26,690 nucleotides of DNA from an uncultured Propionivibrio sp. (GTDB lineage: Bacteria; Pseudomonadota; Gammaproteobacteria; Burkholderiales; Rhodocyclaceae). Within the stretch, counting starts at the first letter, position 1; every line of letters begins with the position of its first letter. The notes under the pieces were generated by a model. The model saw nothing but the letters and a program-made list of their open reading frames with translations, made no database searches and was not told where the DNA came from. Both the position numbers and the translations under genes were made by a program. Location: assembly GCA_938040985.1 (NCBI GenBank), contig CALHZD010000047.1, forward strand, positions 1-26,690, in the 5' to 3' direction. Positions 16,772 to 24,868 of the stretch are shown here, piece after piece.

Positions 16772-16789
16772 CCTTGCGGCGCGGCAAGG
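16772..16789. other. Small hairpin between divergent promoters
   Basis: CCTTGC (16772-16777) and GCAAGG (16784-16789) form a perfect 6-bp stem around GGCGCG, directly upstream of the mnmG promoter. It could be an operator-like palindrome or chance. Confidence 0.25.
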
Positions 16790-16879
16790 TCGGGCGCTAC
16801 GAAACACGCAACACAGGCTCCTCGCCGATACCGCTGGTGCGAAAAGCAACAGCGGCGTATTTTTTCGCGGAGCATCCGC

Positions 16880-16908
16880 TTGCCAGGTATTTTTTCCTTG
16901 TCTATTCT
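16880..16908 (+). promoter_or_regulatory. Promoter of the GntP-family permease gene
   Basis: TTGCCA (16880-16885) and TATTCT (16903-16908) are separated by 17 bases and match sigma70 boxes at 5/6 and 4/6 positions. The leader to the ATG would be about 64 bases. Confidence 0.6.
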
Positions 16909-16978
16909 GACACTTATGCGGATCCGTCACGGCCGCTGTGACAGTTCTCTGGATTCATTGACGACTCAGGAGAAGATC

Positions 16979-18325
16979 ATGGTACAAGGTCCTATGTTGC
17001 TCGTCATTCTGGCAATCGCCATCGTCATGATTGTGATGCTGATTTCCAGATTCAAGGTACATGCCTTTCTGGCCTTGCTTGCCGCCTCGTTTTTTGTTGG
17101 CCTTGCCGCCGGCATGAGTCCGGTCGATGTCAGCAAGACCATCATGAAGGGCTTTGGCGGTACGGCCGAACGGATCGGCATCGTCATCATCGCCGGCACG
17201 ATTATCGGCGTCTTCCTGGAAAAAACCGGCGCAGCGCTAACCATGGCCGAGGCGGTGCTCAGATGGGTCGGCGAAAAACGGCCGGCGCTCGCCATGAGCA
17301 TCATCGGCTACATCACGTCGATTCCGGTATTCTGCGATTCGGGTTTCGTCATCCTGTCGGCACTCAACAAATCGCTTTCGAAGAAAACCGGGATTTCCAT
17401 GGCTGTTATGGCTACTGCCTTATCGACCGGCCTCTACGCAACGCATACTCTGGTGCCACCGACGCCCGGGCCGATTGCCGCCGCCAACAATCTGCACGCC
17501 GAACTGGGGATGGTCATTGCCCTCGGCCTGCTGGTTGCAATTCCGGTCACCATCGCCGGCTATCTCTGGGCAACCCGTTTCGCCAGCCGCTATGACGTGC
17601 AGGCGGATTCATCGGTCAGCTATGAAGAACTGCGCGCTCAGTTCACCAAACTGCCCAGCGCTACAGCCGCTTTTACGCCACTGGTACTGCCGATCATCCT
17701 GATCGGTCTGAAATCGATCGCCAACTTCCCCGGCGCAGTCTTTGGCAACGGCACACTCAAGCTGACCATTGATTTCGTCGGCGAGCCGATGGTCGCCCTG
17801 CTGCTCGGCCTGATCACCTGCCTGATCCTGCTTGCGCCGAGGCTCGACGAAGAAGTATTGTCCGGCTGGGTCGGCCAGGGGCTCAAGGATTCCGCTTCGA
17901 TCATCATGATTACCGCCGTGGGCGGTTCGCTCGGCGCGCTGCTCGCCGCCAGCAAGATTGCCGACTATCTGGGCTCCAGCCTGGCCGTTCTGAATCTCGG
18001 CATCTTCCTGCCATTCATCATTGCCGCCGCACTGAAAACCGCGCAGGGATCTTCCACGGTGGCGCTGATTACTTCTTCGGCCATCATCTTTCCACTACTC
18101 GAATCGCTCGGCCTGGCCAGCCCGACGGGCGCCGTACTCGCCACCATGGCCGTCGGCTGCGGCGCGATGATTGTCTCGCACGCCAACGATTCGTACTTCT
18201 GGGTAGTCGCCCAATTCTCCAATCTCAAGATCGCCACCGCCTACAAGTGCCAAACGCTTGGTACGCTGGTGCAGGGGCTTGCCGGCATCATTACGGTGTA
18301 CATCCTGAAGCTGATCCTACTTTGA
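16979..18325 (+). CDS. GntP-family gluconate or related sugar-acid permease
   Basis: This encodes 448 aa from the ATG at 16979, with AGGAG seven bases upstream (16968-16972). It is a polytopic membrane protein of about 12-14 hydrophobic segments. The GntP signatures are clear: IPVFCDSGFVILSALNKSL (near 115-133), GLYATHTLVPPTPGPIAAAN (151-170), and near the C-terminus AALKTAQGSSTVALITSSAI and CGAMIVSHANDSYFWVV. GntP transporters import gluconate or related aldonic acids or glycerate by proton symport. The substrate cannot be told here, since no gluconate kinase or regulator is adjacent. The gene stands alone between a divergent tRNA/partition operon and a repeat region. Confidence 0.92.
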   Translation: MVQGPMLLVILAIAIVMIVMLISRFKVHAFLALLAASFFVGLAAGMSPVDVSKTIMKGFGGTAERIGIVIIAGTIIGVFLEKTGAALTMAEAVLRWVGEKRPALAMSIIGYITSIPVFCDSGFVILSALNKSLSKKTGISMAVMATALSTGLYATHTLVPPTPGPIAAANNLHAELGMVIALGLLVAIPVTIAGYLWATRFASRYDVQADSSVSYEELRAQFTKLPSATAAFTPLVLPIILIGLKSIANFPGAVFGNGTLKLTIDFVGEPMVALLLGLITCLILLAPRLDEEVLSGWVGQGLKDSASIIMITAVGGSLGALLAASKIADYLGSSLAVLNLGIFLPFIIAAALKTAQGSSTVALITSSAIIFPLLESLGLASPTGAVLATMAVGCGAMIVSHANDSYFWVVAQFSNLKIATAYKCQTLGTLVQGLAGIITVYILKLILL

Positions 18326-18690
18326 GGCAACGGCAGCCAGCGATCTCTCCGCGCTAACGCGGCTCGCTACGCCAGGCGCGGAGAATACCGAAAAGGGCGT
18401 GACGCAGGAAGAAACCAGGGGCGGTCATCCGACCGGAGCATAGCCCTTCGTTTCAAACGCACCTGCAACGGCCTTGCACCGCAGCACAGCACGCCGTAGT
18501 TTTGCTTCACTGCCGCGCCGCCGGGCACCTGCCCGAAGCTTCTTTATCCACGGGCATTTCCAAGGGGGCGCCCGCAAGCCCTTGTAAACAGGGCGTCTCA
18601 GAGGGGGAGCCCGGAGGCCCTTTATCCATGCGGGTTTGCGAGGAGCTGCCCGGAAACGCCCTATCCACGCGGGCTTGCGGGCACCCTTCT
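18326..18690. other. Intergenic region with hairpin and 39-bp repeat array
   Basis: The region holds a perfect 9-bp inverted repeat, TCTCCGCGC (18346-18354) and GCGCGGAGA (18376-18384). This is a possible 3' structure for the permease mRNA, although no T-run follows. The tandem 39-bp repeats follow from 18531. Apparent reading frames through it are repeat-driven and not credible genes. Confidence 0.7.
18531..18686. repeat. Four tandem 39-bp imperfect repeats
   Basis: Units begin at 18531, 18570, 18609 and 18648, each exactly 39 bases and each starting GCCCG. Each has a centre of TTTATCCACGGGC type (degenerate TTGTAAACAGGGC in the second unit). The third and fourth share TATCCA, GCGGG and TTGCG at the same offsets. 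Each unit has internal inverted GCCC/GGGC elements. A copy occurs near 12359 (reverse orientation) and a weaker relative at 4677. Because 39 is divisible by 3, every frame gives a 13-residue peptide repeat, which explains spurious open frames here. Confidence 0.8.
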
Positions 18691-19185
18691 TTAATCTCTC
18701 CTGGCTGTGCCGTCGCCGAATTTTGCAACCACCGCATCGCTGCATTGCTCTTTGGGGCGCCAGCCGTCGCGTTTCATTCTGGCCAGGTTCTGGCACGCGC
18801 GCTGCGATCCACCCTCGCACAGCGCGTCGTAGATGACCAGGCTGCGGCATTCGCCGCTGGCGAAGGACTCAAGCGCGGCGGCATTGCGCAGGCAGGCGGC
18901 TTCTTTCAGCGCCCCATTGGCCAGCGCACAGGCACTGTCAAAATAGCCTTGCGCTTTGAAGCGGTTGCGCGTGACGCCCTGCTTGCCAAATTCGTAGCGC
19001 ATCGCCATTTCGTAGCAGGCGTCAGCGTCCTTCTGCGCGCATTTTTTGATGAGGGCGGCGCTGCGCGCCTTAGAAAATTGGTGACTTTCCGGCGCTATTT
19101 CCTCGCCCCCGGCATGCGCAGCGTTGAATGCCAGCGCCATCAGCGCCGGCCACAATGCGTGCGCGTATCGGCACGATTTCATCAT
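18691..19185 (-). CDS. Exported Cys-rich Sel1-like repeat protein
   Basis: This encodes 164 aa from the ATG at 19185 (MMKSCRYAHALWPALMALAFNAAHA), with GGAAAG nearby; cleavage is expected after AHA. The mature protein shows helical repeats with paired cysteines: KKCAQKDADACYEMAMRYEFGKQGV, then AQGYFDSACALANGALKEAACL, then CEGGSQRACQNLARM. This spacing resembles Sel1-like/Hcp-type Cys-rich repeats, which are secreted or periplasmic and stabilised by disulfides. The function is unknown. It sits 29 bases after the aldo/keto reductase stop codon and may share its transcript. The 39-bp repeats begin directly after its stop codon. Confidence 0.68.
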   Translation of the reverse strand: MMKSCRYAHALWPALMALAFNAAHAGGEEIAPESHQFSKARSAALIKKCAQKDADACYEMAMRYEFGKQGVTRNRFKAQGYFDSACALANGALKEAACLRNAAALESFASGECRSLVIYDALCEGGSQRACQNLARMKRDGWRPKEQCSDAVVAKFGDGTARRD

Positions 19186-19214
19186 TTTTGCTTTCCACCC
19201 CACGCAGTAAATCA

Positions 19215-20057
19215 TCACAGCATTTCCAGCGGCGTCGCCGCTTTGGGCGGCGTCAACAGGCGATCGATTTCCGCCAGTATTTCCGGGCTGAGCGCATATT
19301 GCAGCGCGGAAAAATTTTCCTCGACATGCTCACGCCGCGAAGCTTTGGGAATAGCGATGACCCCTTCATGGCGCAAGACCCAGGCCAGCGCCAATTGCGC
19401 CGGCCGCCAGCCATGCTGCTCGGCCAACCGGCAAAAAGCGGCGTGTCGCAGCAGCCGCCCCTGTTCGATCGGCGAATAGGCCATCAGCGCAACCCTCTGG
19501 GATTGGAGCCAGGGCAGCAGATCCCACTCGATGCCGCGCCGCGTCAGGTTGTATAGCACCTGATCGACGGCCGCGGCCTTGCCGCCTGGTACGGCATACA
19601 GCTCGCGCATATCAGCAAGGTCGAGATTACTGACGCCCCAGCGCCGGATTTTGCCCTGTGCTTTCAGCTTTTCAAAAGCCTCCACGGTTTCGGCCAGCGG
19701 AATACCGCCGCGCCAGTGCAGCAAATACAGGTCGATACACTCCACGCCCAGCCGCACCAAGCTGCGCTCGCAGGCCAGCGGGGCGCTTTTGCGCCCGGCG
19801 TGGTGCGGATAGGCTTTGCTGACAAGGAACACCTGGTCGCGCCGTCCGCGAATCGCTTCCCCGACCAGTTCCTCCGAAGCGCCTTCGCCGTACATTTCGG
19901 CCGTATCGATCAGGCGCATGCCCAGGTCGATGCCGTGTTGCAGCGCGGCGATCTCACGGCTACGGCAGGCCGGATTCTCGCCCATCATCCAGGTTCCCAT
20001 CCCCAGCGCAGGCGCCGGTTTTCCATCGGGCAAAACGACGGTTTTTATTGCTTCCAT
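19215..20057 (-). CDS. Aldo/keto reductase, YeaE type
   Basis: This encodes 280 aa with AAGGAG nine bases before the ATG. The catalytic tetrad is visible as Asp51 and Tyr56 (LIDTAEMYGEG), Lys81 (FLVSKAYPHHAG) and His114 (LYLLHWRG). KIRRWGVSNLDLADMRELYAVPGG, LMAYSPIEQGRLL and VIAIPKASRREHVEENFSALQY follow. The overall pattern resembles E. coli YeaE, an NADPH-dependent reductase of alpha-keto aldehydes such as methylglyoxal. The physiological substrate here is not evident. It is the upstream partner of the Sel1-like gene. Confidence 0.93.
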   Translation of the reverse strand: MEAIKTVVLPDGKPAPALGMGTWMMGENPACRSREIAALQHGIDLGMRLIDTAEMYGEGASEELVGEAIRGRRDQVFLVSKAYPHHAGRKSAPLACERSLVRLGVECIDLYLLHWRGGIPLAETVEAFEKLKAQGKIRRWGVSNLDLADMRELYAVPGGKAAAVDQVLYNLTRRGIEWDLLPWLQSQRVALMAYSPIEQGRLLRHAAFCRLAEQHGWRPAQLALAWVLRHEGVIAIPKASRREHVEENFSALQYALSPEILAEIDRLLTPPKAATPLEML

Positions 20058-20606
20058 GAATGCGCTCCTTTCCTGTAATTTTCAGTTTGATTGCGTATTA
20101 TCGCCCGGCCATCGTCGCCAGCGCCTTGCCATTTTTTCCCTCACGCCTTGAACGCTGTCTCGCTGCTACTTCGCCGCTTCCTCATATTTCCTACCCGCCA
20201 CCAACCTCGGCGGAATCGGCTTCAACGCCGGTCAGAAAGATTCCGCGCAAGTTTCAGGATAGCTTCCGCCCACGGCGGCAAACCGACGCCCTCAGCAAAG
20301 CCGCCATCGCGCGGCAATGCCAGCGCTCACGCATCTGTTTTAGCGCCTGTTGTTGACGCCCCTCTTGCTACCCACTTTTTCCGGATTGAGAGACCATTTG
20401 GGTGCGCCGAGATAGGCTTTTTGACCCCGGCAAAGGCCGGTTGATAGCGCTTTAACCTTTAGCGCAAGCGGCGCTTATCGGCGGAACAAGGGCTTTGCGC
20501 CACGTGGCTTCTTCCTGCCGGGCAAAGCCATTTCACGCGCCTAGGTTATGTGCAGTATATAAAGCGGCCCGGTGCAAAGAGCCCACGCACATCGGCGCAA
20601 CCGGTC
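20058..20606. other. Intergenic region between aldo/keto reductase and mutY
   Basis: About 550 bases with no gene I can support. It contains a small hairpin, CCGGC/GCCGG, around 20434-20447. GATAAT at 20098-20103 on the minus strand could be a -10 box for the reductase, but no -35 is evident. Open frames here are short and unlike proteins. Confidence 0.5.
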
Positions 20607-21704
20607 TCACGAATTTTCTGCAACGACAGCCGCCAACGCCCGGCGAACCGGCGCGGGCAGCGCCGCTTTTGCCACCTCTGTTCGCGGCAGCCAAATCTGA
20701 GGCGAGCTTTCCGGAAAATCCTTACGCGCGTCGGCGGCAGGTCGTTCGCTGTCAAAGCGCCCGACCCGGCAGGAAAGAATGCGGATATTGAGCCGGAAAT
20801 GCGTGAAAACATGGCGGACTTCCGGCAACAGCGCGCGCGCCAGTATGCGGCGGCCATGCGATGCCGCCAGGGCATCGGCGGCCTGCTCCGCAGCGTCCCA
20901 ATCCGCCTCGGGCAGGCTTAATAAACCGCCCCAGATGCCGGCGGCCGGCCGCCTTTCAAGCAGCAGCGTATGTTCATCGATCAACAGCAGCATCGCTGTC
21001 TTACGCTCGGGCAGCGCCTTGCGCGGACGCGGCGTCGGCAGATCCGCCTGGCGTCCCTTCCGGAAAGCGACGCACCCCGGGCGCACCGGGCAGCTCTCGC
21101 AGACCGGACGGCTGCGCCGGCATACCGTGGCGCCCAGATCCATCAGGCCTTGCGTATAGGCTTCAAGATCGGCATCCGGCAGCAACGATTCGGCCAATGC
21201 CCACAACCTGCGCTCAACCGGCACGCTGCCGGGAAAGCCTTCAACGCCGAAACAGCGCGCCAGCACGCGCTTGACGTTACCGTCGAGAATCGCCGCGCGC
21301 GCGCCAAAAGCGAAAACGGCAATTGCCGCCGCCGTCGAACGGCCGATGCCCGGCAAGGCCGCCAGTTCTGCCGGCGTTTCTGGAAAGCGGCCGCCGTATG
21401 CCGCCGCCACCTGTTGCGCGCAACGGTGCAGGTTGCGCGCCCGGGCGTAATAGCCCAGCCCCGCCCAGCGCTCCAGCACCGCATTGAGCGGCGCCTGCGC
21501 CAGCGCGGTCACTGTCGGGAACTCGGCGAGAAAACGCCGGAAATAGGGGATCACCGTCGCCACCTGCGTTTGTTGCAACATGATTTCCGATAACCAGATC
21601 CGGTACGCATCGCGTGCGCCCTGCCACGGCAGATCGTGACGCCCCTGCGATTTTTGCCAGGCGATCAGACGGGCGGCGAACGAAAATTTTTCAGGCGGAT
21701 TCAC
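20607..21704 (-). CDS. mutY: A/G-specific adenine glycosylase MutY
   Basis: This encodes 365 aa from a GTG at 21704; no suitable ATG exists and the ribosome site is poor. Catalytic Glu40 lies in SEIMLQQTQVATV. The helix-hairpin-helix LPGIGRSTAAAIAVFAFG (118-134) is followed by catalytic Asp141 in ILDGNVKRVLAR. The 4Fe-4S ligands Cys195, Cys202, Cys205 and Cys211 keep the C-X6-C-X2-C-X5-C spacing. The C-terminal MutT-like domain (LLLERRPAAGIWGGLLSLPE, VRHVFTHFRLNI) recognises 8-oxoG. The enzyme removes adenine mispaired with 8-oxoguanine. All key residues are present. It appears monocistronic. Confidence 0.96.
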   Translation of the reverse strand: MNPPEKFSFAARLIAWQKSQGRHDLPWQGARDAYRIWLSEIMLQQTQVATVIPYFRRFLAEFPTVTALAQAPLNAVLERWAGLGYYARARNLHRCAQQVAAAYGGRFPETPAELAALPGIGRSTAAAIAVFAFGARAAILDGNVKRVLARCFGVEGFPGSVPVERRLWALAESLLPDADLEAYTQGLMDLGATVCRRSRPVCESCPVRPGCVAFRKGRQADLPTPRPRKALPERKTAMLLLIDEHTLLLERRPAAGIWGGLLSLPEADWDAAEQAADALAASHGRRILARALLPEVRHVFTHFRLNIRILSCRVGRFDSERPAADARKDFPESSPQIWLPRTEVAKAALPAPVRRALAAVVAENS

Positions 21705-22155
21705 GGGGATTGCGGAAGTGTTTTATTTTTCAGGGCGGTTTGCGTCTTTTCAGAAAGATCAAATCGAACAAGCTTGCTCGCCAGGGCAGACTGTTCATTG
21801 CTCCTTATTCTTGCGGGCAGCGGGCAAACGGTAGCGCGTGCGGCTGACGGCTGCGGCCATTGCCACGTTGGCTAGCGCATACCGCAGTTAAGCTTATAGA
21901 AAAATAAATATTTCTATGGCGGATGCCAAGAGTGCGGCCGAAATTTTTGGCTATTGCTTTCGCCTCGTGTCAGGATCAACTCTTCTGGGCATCAGTAACT
22001 ATTAATGTACCGCATGCCCCCGCCGACCTTTTTCGGCGCGATCCGAACATCGACGCCCCCGCGGTATTTGCCTGCGTTCGGCAAACACCACAGGCAATTC
22101 GTTACTTCATTCACCGCGCTGCGCCGAGGGGGAAACATGAAATCGCGCCATTGCG
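21705..22155. other. Intergenic region between mutY and the Ldh2-type gene
   Basis: About 450 bases without a credible gene. It includes an AT-rich perfect 7-bp inverted repeat, ATAGAAA (21896-21902) and TTTCTAT (21911-21917), with an 8-base loop. No clear promoter was identified. Confidence 0.5.
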
Positions 22156-23235
22156 TCAAACGCCGGAATTTATCGGCTCCGGCAACTGCACCCCATACTG
22201 CCGTGCCTTGTCCGCCAGCGCCGCATATACAGGAGCAGGCAGCTCAATGCCTGAACGTTCGGCTTCACGCATCCGCCGCTGCGCCATTTCGCCCGGCAAA
22301 CGCACGGGGCTAGCCGGGTCGCGCGGTGCATTGGCATGGCAACGCGCCGTCATGTCATCAGCCAGGCGCAGGAAATCCTCGCGGCCGCCAAATGCCTGTG
22401 GATCGAGCACTTGCAGGAACACGCCGGCGCCCCAGCGCTTCTCCGCATCCGGACGGCCAAATCCGGCCAGCCCGTGCGTGAGCATCTCGACCATCAGCAA
22501 CAAGCCGAAGCCCTTGTGGCCGTACTCCAGCCCACCAAGCGGCAGCAGCGAGCCGCCCGCGCCGGGGTCTAGGACGTGCGGGTCGTCGCTTGGCCAGCCT
22601 TCGGCGTCCATCAGCCAGGGATAAGCAAAGCGTTCACCCGCCGCCGCCTTTTGCCGGGCCATGCCGACCGTGGTAATCGAGGCGCTGATGTCGATCCAGA
22701 CCGGTTGCCGTGCTCCCGGGTACCCAAAAGCAATCGGATTCGGCGTCAGCAACGGTTCCTTGCCACCATGCGGCGCCACAAAGCCAAAAGCCGGGTCGGA
22801 AGACGCCAGCAAAATGAGGTAACCGCGTTCGGTCGCCTGCCTGAGCGAAGCCGTCAGACAGGCGATATGATGACTGCGGCGAATGACGCCGGTGACCACA
22901 CCCTGCGTGCCGACGCGTTCGCAAGCTTGCCCGATGGCTTTCGATACCAGCCAGGGCCCCGGCAGATAAGCGCCATCCCAGACAAATAGGCTGTCACTGT
23001 CGCGGATCACCGCCGGTTCGCCGTGCGTTGCCATCAACCCTTGCTCAATCTGGTCGATATACTGCGGGCACAGCGCCATACCGTGCGTACGCTGGCCGAC
23101 CATATCGCCCGTCACCAGGGTATCGGCAACCACGACGGCTTTATCGGCGTCCATGCCCGCGGCAATAAACAGCGAGGCCGCAAACGTCCGCAATGATTCC
23201 ACCCGATAACGCTCTGTAACTTTTGCTTTTGCCAT
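22156..23235 (-). CDS. Ldh2/MdhG-type 2-hydroxyacid dehydrogenase
   Basis: This encodes 359 aa of the malate/L-lactate/ureidoglycolate/sulfolactate dehydrogenase family, which is unrelated in fold to classical LDH/MDH. The catalytic His51 region reads GDMVGQRTHGMALCPQYI. The nucleotide-binding parts are VVTGVIRRSHHIACLTASLRQA and TPNPIAFGYPG. WIDISASITTVGMARQKAAAG and GLEYGHKGFGLLLMVEMLTHGLAG are further family blocks. It oxidises a 2-hydroxyacid with NAD(P)+; the substrate cannot be assigned. AAAAGG precedes the ATG. It stands alone, downstream (minus strand) of the Roadblock operon terminator. Confidence 0.9.
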   Translation of the reverse strand: MAKAKVTERYRVESLRTFAASLFIAAGMDADKAVVVADTLVTGDMVGQRTHGMALCPQYIDQIEQGLMATHGEPAVIRDSDSLFVWDGAYLPGPWLVSKAIGQACERVGTQGVVTGVIRRSHHIACLTASLRQATERGYLILLASSDPAFGFVAPHGGKEPLLTPNPIAFGYPGARQPVWIDISASITTVGMARQKAAAGERFAYPWLMDAEGWPSDDPHVLDPGAGGSLLPLGGLEYGHKGFGLLLMVEMLTHGLAGFGRPDAEKRWGAGVFLQVLDPQAFGGREDFLRLADDMTARCHANAPRDPASPVRLPGEMAQRRMREAERSGIELPAPVYAALADKARQYGVQLPEPINSGV

Positions 23236-23342
23236 GACAAGCGCCTTTTAATAGTTCAGGTTCGCAATCACCATGTATAAAGTCTGACAAATCCGGATAA
23301 TTTCACAAATATTTTTATGGTTATTTGGGATACGGTAATCGG

Positions 23343-23386
23343 TCAAGAAAAATCCGCCACCACAAATAATGCGGTAAGGCGGATTT
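23343..23386 (-). terminator. Terminator of the Roadblock/GTPase operon
   Basis: On the minus strand AAATCCGCC (23386-23378) pairs perfectly with GGCGGATTT (23358-23350). TTCTTG follows, extending the T-rich tail. A secondary CCGC element within the 19-base loop may add pairing. It lies 64 bases beyond the last Roadblock gene. Confidence 0.72.
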
Positions 23387-23450
23387 CAACAGGAAACAAC
23401 GAATATACTACCAATATTACTGGCAGCAATTGTCAATTATTATTTAAAAA

Positions 23451-23816
23451 TTAGAAATTGAGTTCTTTATCGACATCCTGCACTTTGCGGCGCGCCAGTG
23501 CCAGGTTAGCGCGCTGCTTATCAAGCACGCAATAAATAAAGATACCTTCTTTCTGGGACGACGGGCGAATAATATGATACTGCTTACCCAAAGTAATCAG
23601 AATATCTTCAATGACATCGTTAAGCCCCAGCGCCCGCATTGTTTTCAGCTTGGAACGAACGACCTCCGTATTGCCCGCAGCGGCAACTTCAATATCAATA
23701 CCCGAACCAACCGAGCCGAGAATCATGCCGCTCGATGAGTCGACTAAAGCGGCGCACATGAAACCGTCCAATGCCGACAGTTCTTCAAGTGATTTGTTGA
23801 TAACTGCACTAGCCAT
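23451..23816 (-). CDS. Roadblock/LC7-domain protein (second)
   Basis: This encodes 121 aa with a strong AAAGGAG ribosome site. It fits a Roadblock/LC7 fold. An N-terminal helix (INKSLEELSALDGFMCAAL) leads into strand VDSSSGMILGSVGSGIDIEV. A long central helix (EVVRSKLKTMRALGL) is followed by ILITLGKQYHIIRPSSQKEGIFIYCVLDK and a C-terminal helix. Such proteins are small scaffolds or GTPase-activating partners of Ras-like GTPases, as MglB is for MglA. It lies 107 bases after the first Roadblock gene and is the last gene of the operon. The two Roadblock proteins are clearly different in sequence, so this is not a recent duplication. Confidence 0.82.
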   Translation of the reverse strand: MASAVINKSLEELSALDGFMCAALVDSSSGMILGSVGSGIDIEVAAAGNTEVVRSKLKTMRALGLNDVIEDILITLGKQYHIIRPSSQKEGIFIYCVLDKQRANLALARRKVQDVDKELNF

Positions 23817-23923
23817 TATTCTCTCCTTTAAATAAAGTTAATTTATCAAGCCGACAGGCATATACAAACATGCCCGCCGTATTGATCCGTGAAATAAAAA
23901 ACCCAGTCATTTAGCAGACCACG

Positions 23924-24322
23924 CTAAGCGGCAGAAATTAAAACTTCCGCCAAACGCGTCGCATAATAAGAAACCTGACCAAGAATAGCGGAATCCTTCG
24001 CGACAATATTAATCACGATCTCATAATCCTGAAACTTTACATTTTGCACGACAATAAAACCATTCGTCGTATTAATAATAATATTTTTGCCATATCCAAG
24101 CCCGGCTTCCTGAGCAACGACGTGACTGATTGCCGAAATAGAACTAGCCATTGCCGCAATGCGTTTAGGATCCGTATCATCAAGCGATGTAGAAACAATA
24201 TCAAATCCATCAACAGTCGCAATTACAATTGCTTTAATACCATTGACTTCTTTGGCAATTTTTTCAACCTCTTTTTGGACAGCAGCAAAAACCGGCTTGG
24301 GAAGATATTGCTTATTACGCAT
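23924..24322 (-). CDS. Roadblock/LC7-domain protein (first)
   Basis: This encodes 132 aa. The start ATG lies inside the end of the GTPase gene (8-base overlap). The N-terminal helix FAAVQKEVEKIAKEVNGIKAIVIATVDGFDIVSTSLDD is a classic Roadblock opening, with the VDG turn between strands. KRIAAMASSISAISHVVAQEAGLG (central helix), NIIINTTNGFIVVQNV, YEIVINIVAKDSAILGQVSYYATRLAEVL complete the fold. It closely matches the CvnB/MglB type of Roadblock protein. Overlap with the GTPase gene implies co-translation and direct partnership. GTPase-activating or scaffolding activity is inferred from the family. Confidence 0.87.
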   Translation of the reverse strand: MRNKQYLPKPVFAAVQKEVEKIAKEVNGIKAIVIATVDGFDIVSTSLDDTDPKRIAAMASSISAISHVVAQEAGLGYGKNIIINTTNGFIVVQNVKFQDYEIVINIVAKDSAILGQVSYYATRLAEVLISAA

Positions 24323-24860
24323 TATCCAACTCCATCATATTAACTTCAATCTGGGCAAGCAGCATATCGATCATCAGAATTACGTCTTCGCGTTGACGCA
24401 CATCAACATCAATGACCGGCAACGGCAAATTGCGCAGCGCCAAAAGATCTGCATATTCATCAATATTCGGATGAGGATGGGTATCCATCCGCCCGACCCC
24501 AATGACACAGGGGATGTTGGCAAGATACTTTGCAAAAGCATCCAGATACATTTTTAAATCGGCACGAGGATCAGGGCGTGAATTATCAATCAAGATAATC
24601 ATACCTATTGCATTAACGGCAAGGATAGACCACAAAAAACTAAAACGACCCTGCCCCGGCGTTCCAAACAAACGGATACGATCGCCATTATCGAGTGTCA
24701 AAAGACCGAAATCCAGCCCCACCGTCGTTTGTTTTTTAACAATGGAACTGTCCGTATTCGCCACATCAGTAACGACTGGCGCTGTTTCACTGACGGCTTT
24801 AATAGCCGTTGTTTTTCCCGCCCCTGTTGTTCCTGTAAATAAGATTTTATATTCACGCAT
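24315..24860 (-). CDS. Small GTPase, CvnD/COG2229 type
   Basis: This encodes 181 aa. G1 is GTTGAGKT (10-17). The switch I region has QTTVGLDFGLLTLDNGDRIRLF, where TTV is the usual CvnD pattern. G3 is FGTPGQGRFSFLW (65-77). The position of G4 reads VGRMD (122-126) instead of N/TKxD, so guanine specificity may be altered. It resembles the ATP/GTP-binding proteins of actinobacterial conservons (CvnD), sharing the KTTT/KQTTV, LFGTPGQ.RF and LIDNSRP regions, and more distantly MglA. It lies between a degenerate-receiver gene (8-base gap) and a Roadblock gene (8-base overlap). It probably cycles between states to control a downstream target; that target is unknown. Confidence 0.85.
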   Translation of the reverse strand: MREYKILFTGTTGAGKTTAIKAVSETAPVVTDVANTDSSIVKKQTTVGLDFGLLTLDNGDRIRLFGTPGQGRFSFLWSILAVNAIGMIILIDNSRPDPRADLKMYLDAFAKYLANIPCVIGVGRMDTHPHPNIDEYADLLALRNLPLPVIDVDVRQREDVILMIDMLLAQIEVNMMELDNA

Positions 24861-24868
24861 AGCACGAA

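Noticed and set aside
18425..18850. Minus-strand frame with 13-residue peptide repeats (KPAWIKGLRAP-like)
   Set aside because: The peptide repeat follows automatically from the 39-bp period; the frame overlaps the end of the Sel1-like gene and has no ribosome site or signal.
18502..19479. Long plus-strand open frame over the repeats and antisense to two genes
   Set aside because: Its first part is just the 39-bp repeat read in frame and the rest is antisense to the Sel1-like and aldo/keto reductase genes, which have signal peptide, ribosome site and catalytic residues.
20225..20326. Minus-strand 34-codon frame ending AILKLARNLSDRR
   Set aside because: Protein-like in look, but too short, with no ATG or ribosome site and no recognised family.
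20505..20520. Possible parS site (centre CCACGTGG)
   Set aside because: Only the palindromic core and two outer bases match the 16-bp parS consensus (10 of 16); the AACA/TGTT arms are absent.
21636..21875. Reading frame ending CGHCH plus two residues, like a haem c motif
   Set aside because: It begins inside mutY antisense, has no signal peptide start of its own, and stops two residues after the motif; chance is more likely.
21923..22624. Plus-strand 233-aa frame
   Set aside because: Mostly antisense to the Ldh2-family gene, whose motifs are unmistakable; composition is Arg/Ser/Pro-rich as expected for a shadow frame.
23850..23923. Possible attenuator between the two Roadblock genes (TTAGC/GCTAA then a T-run on the minus strand)
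   Set aside because: The stem is only 5 bp and the T-run lies about nine bases away, so it is too weak to call a terminator.
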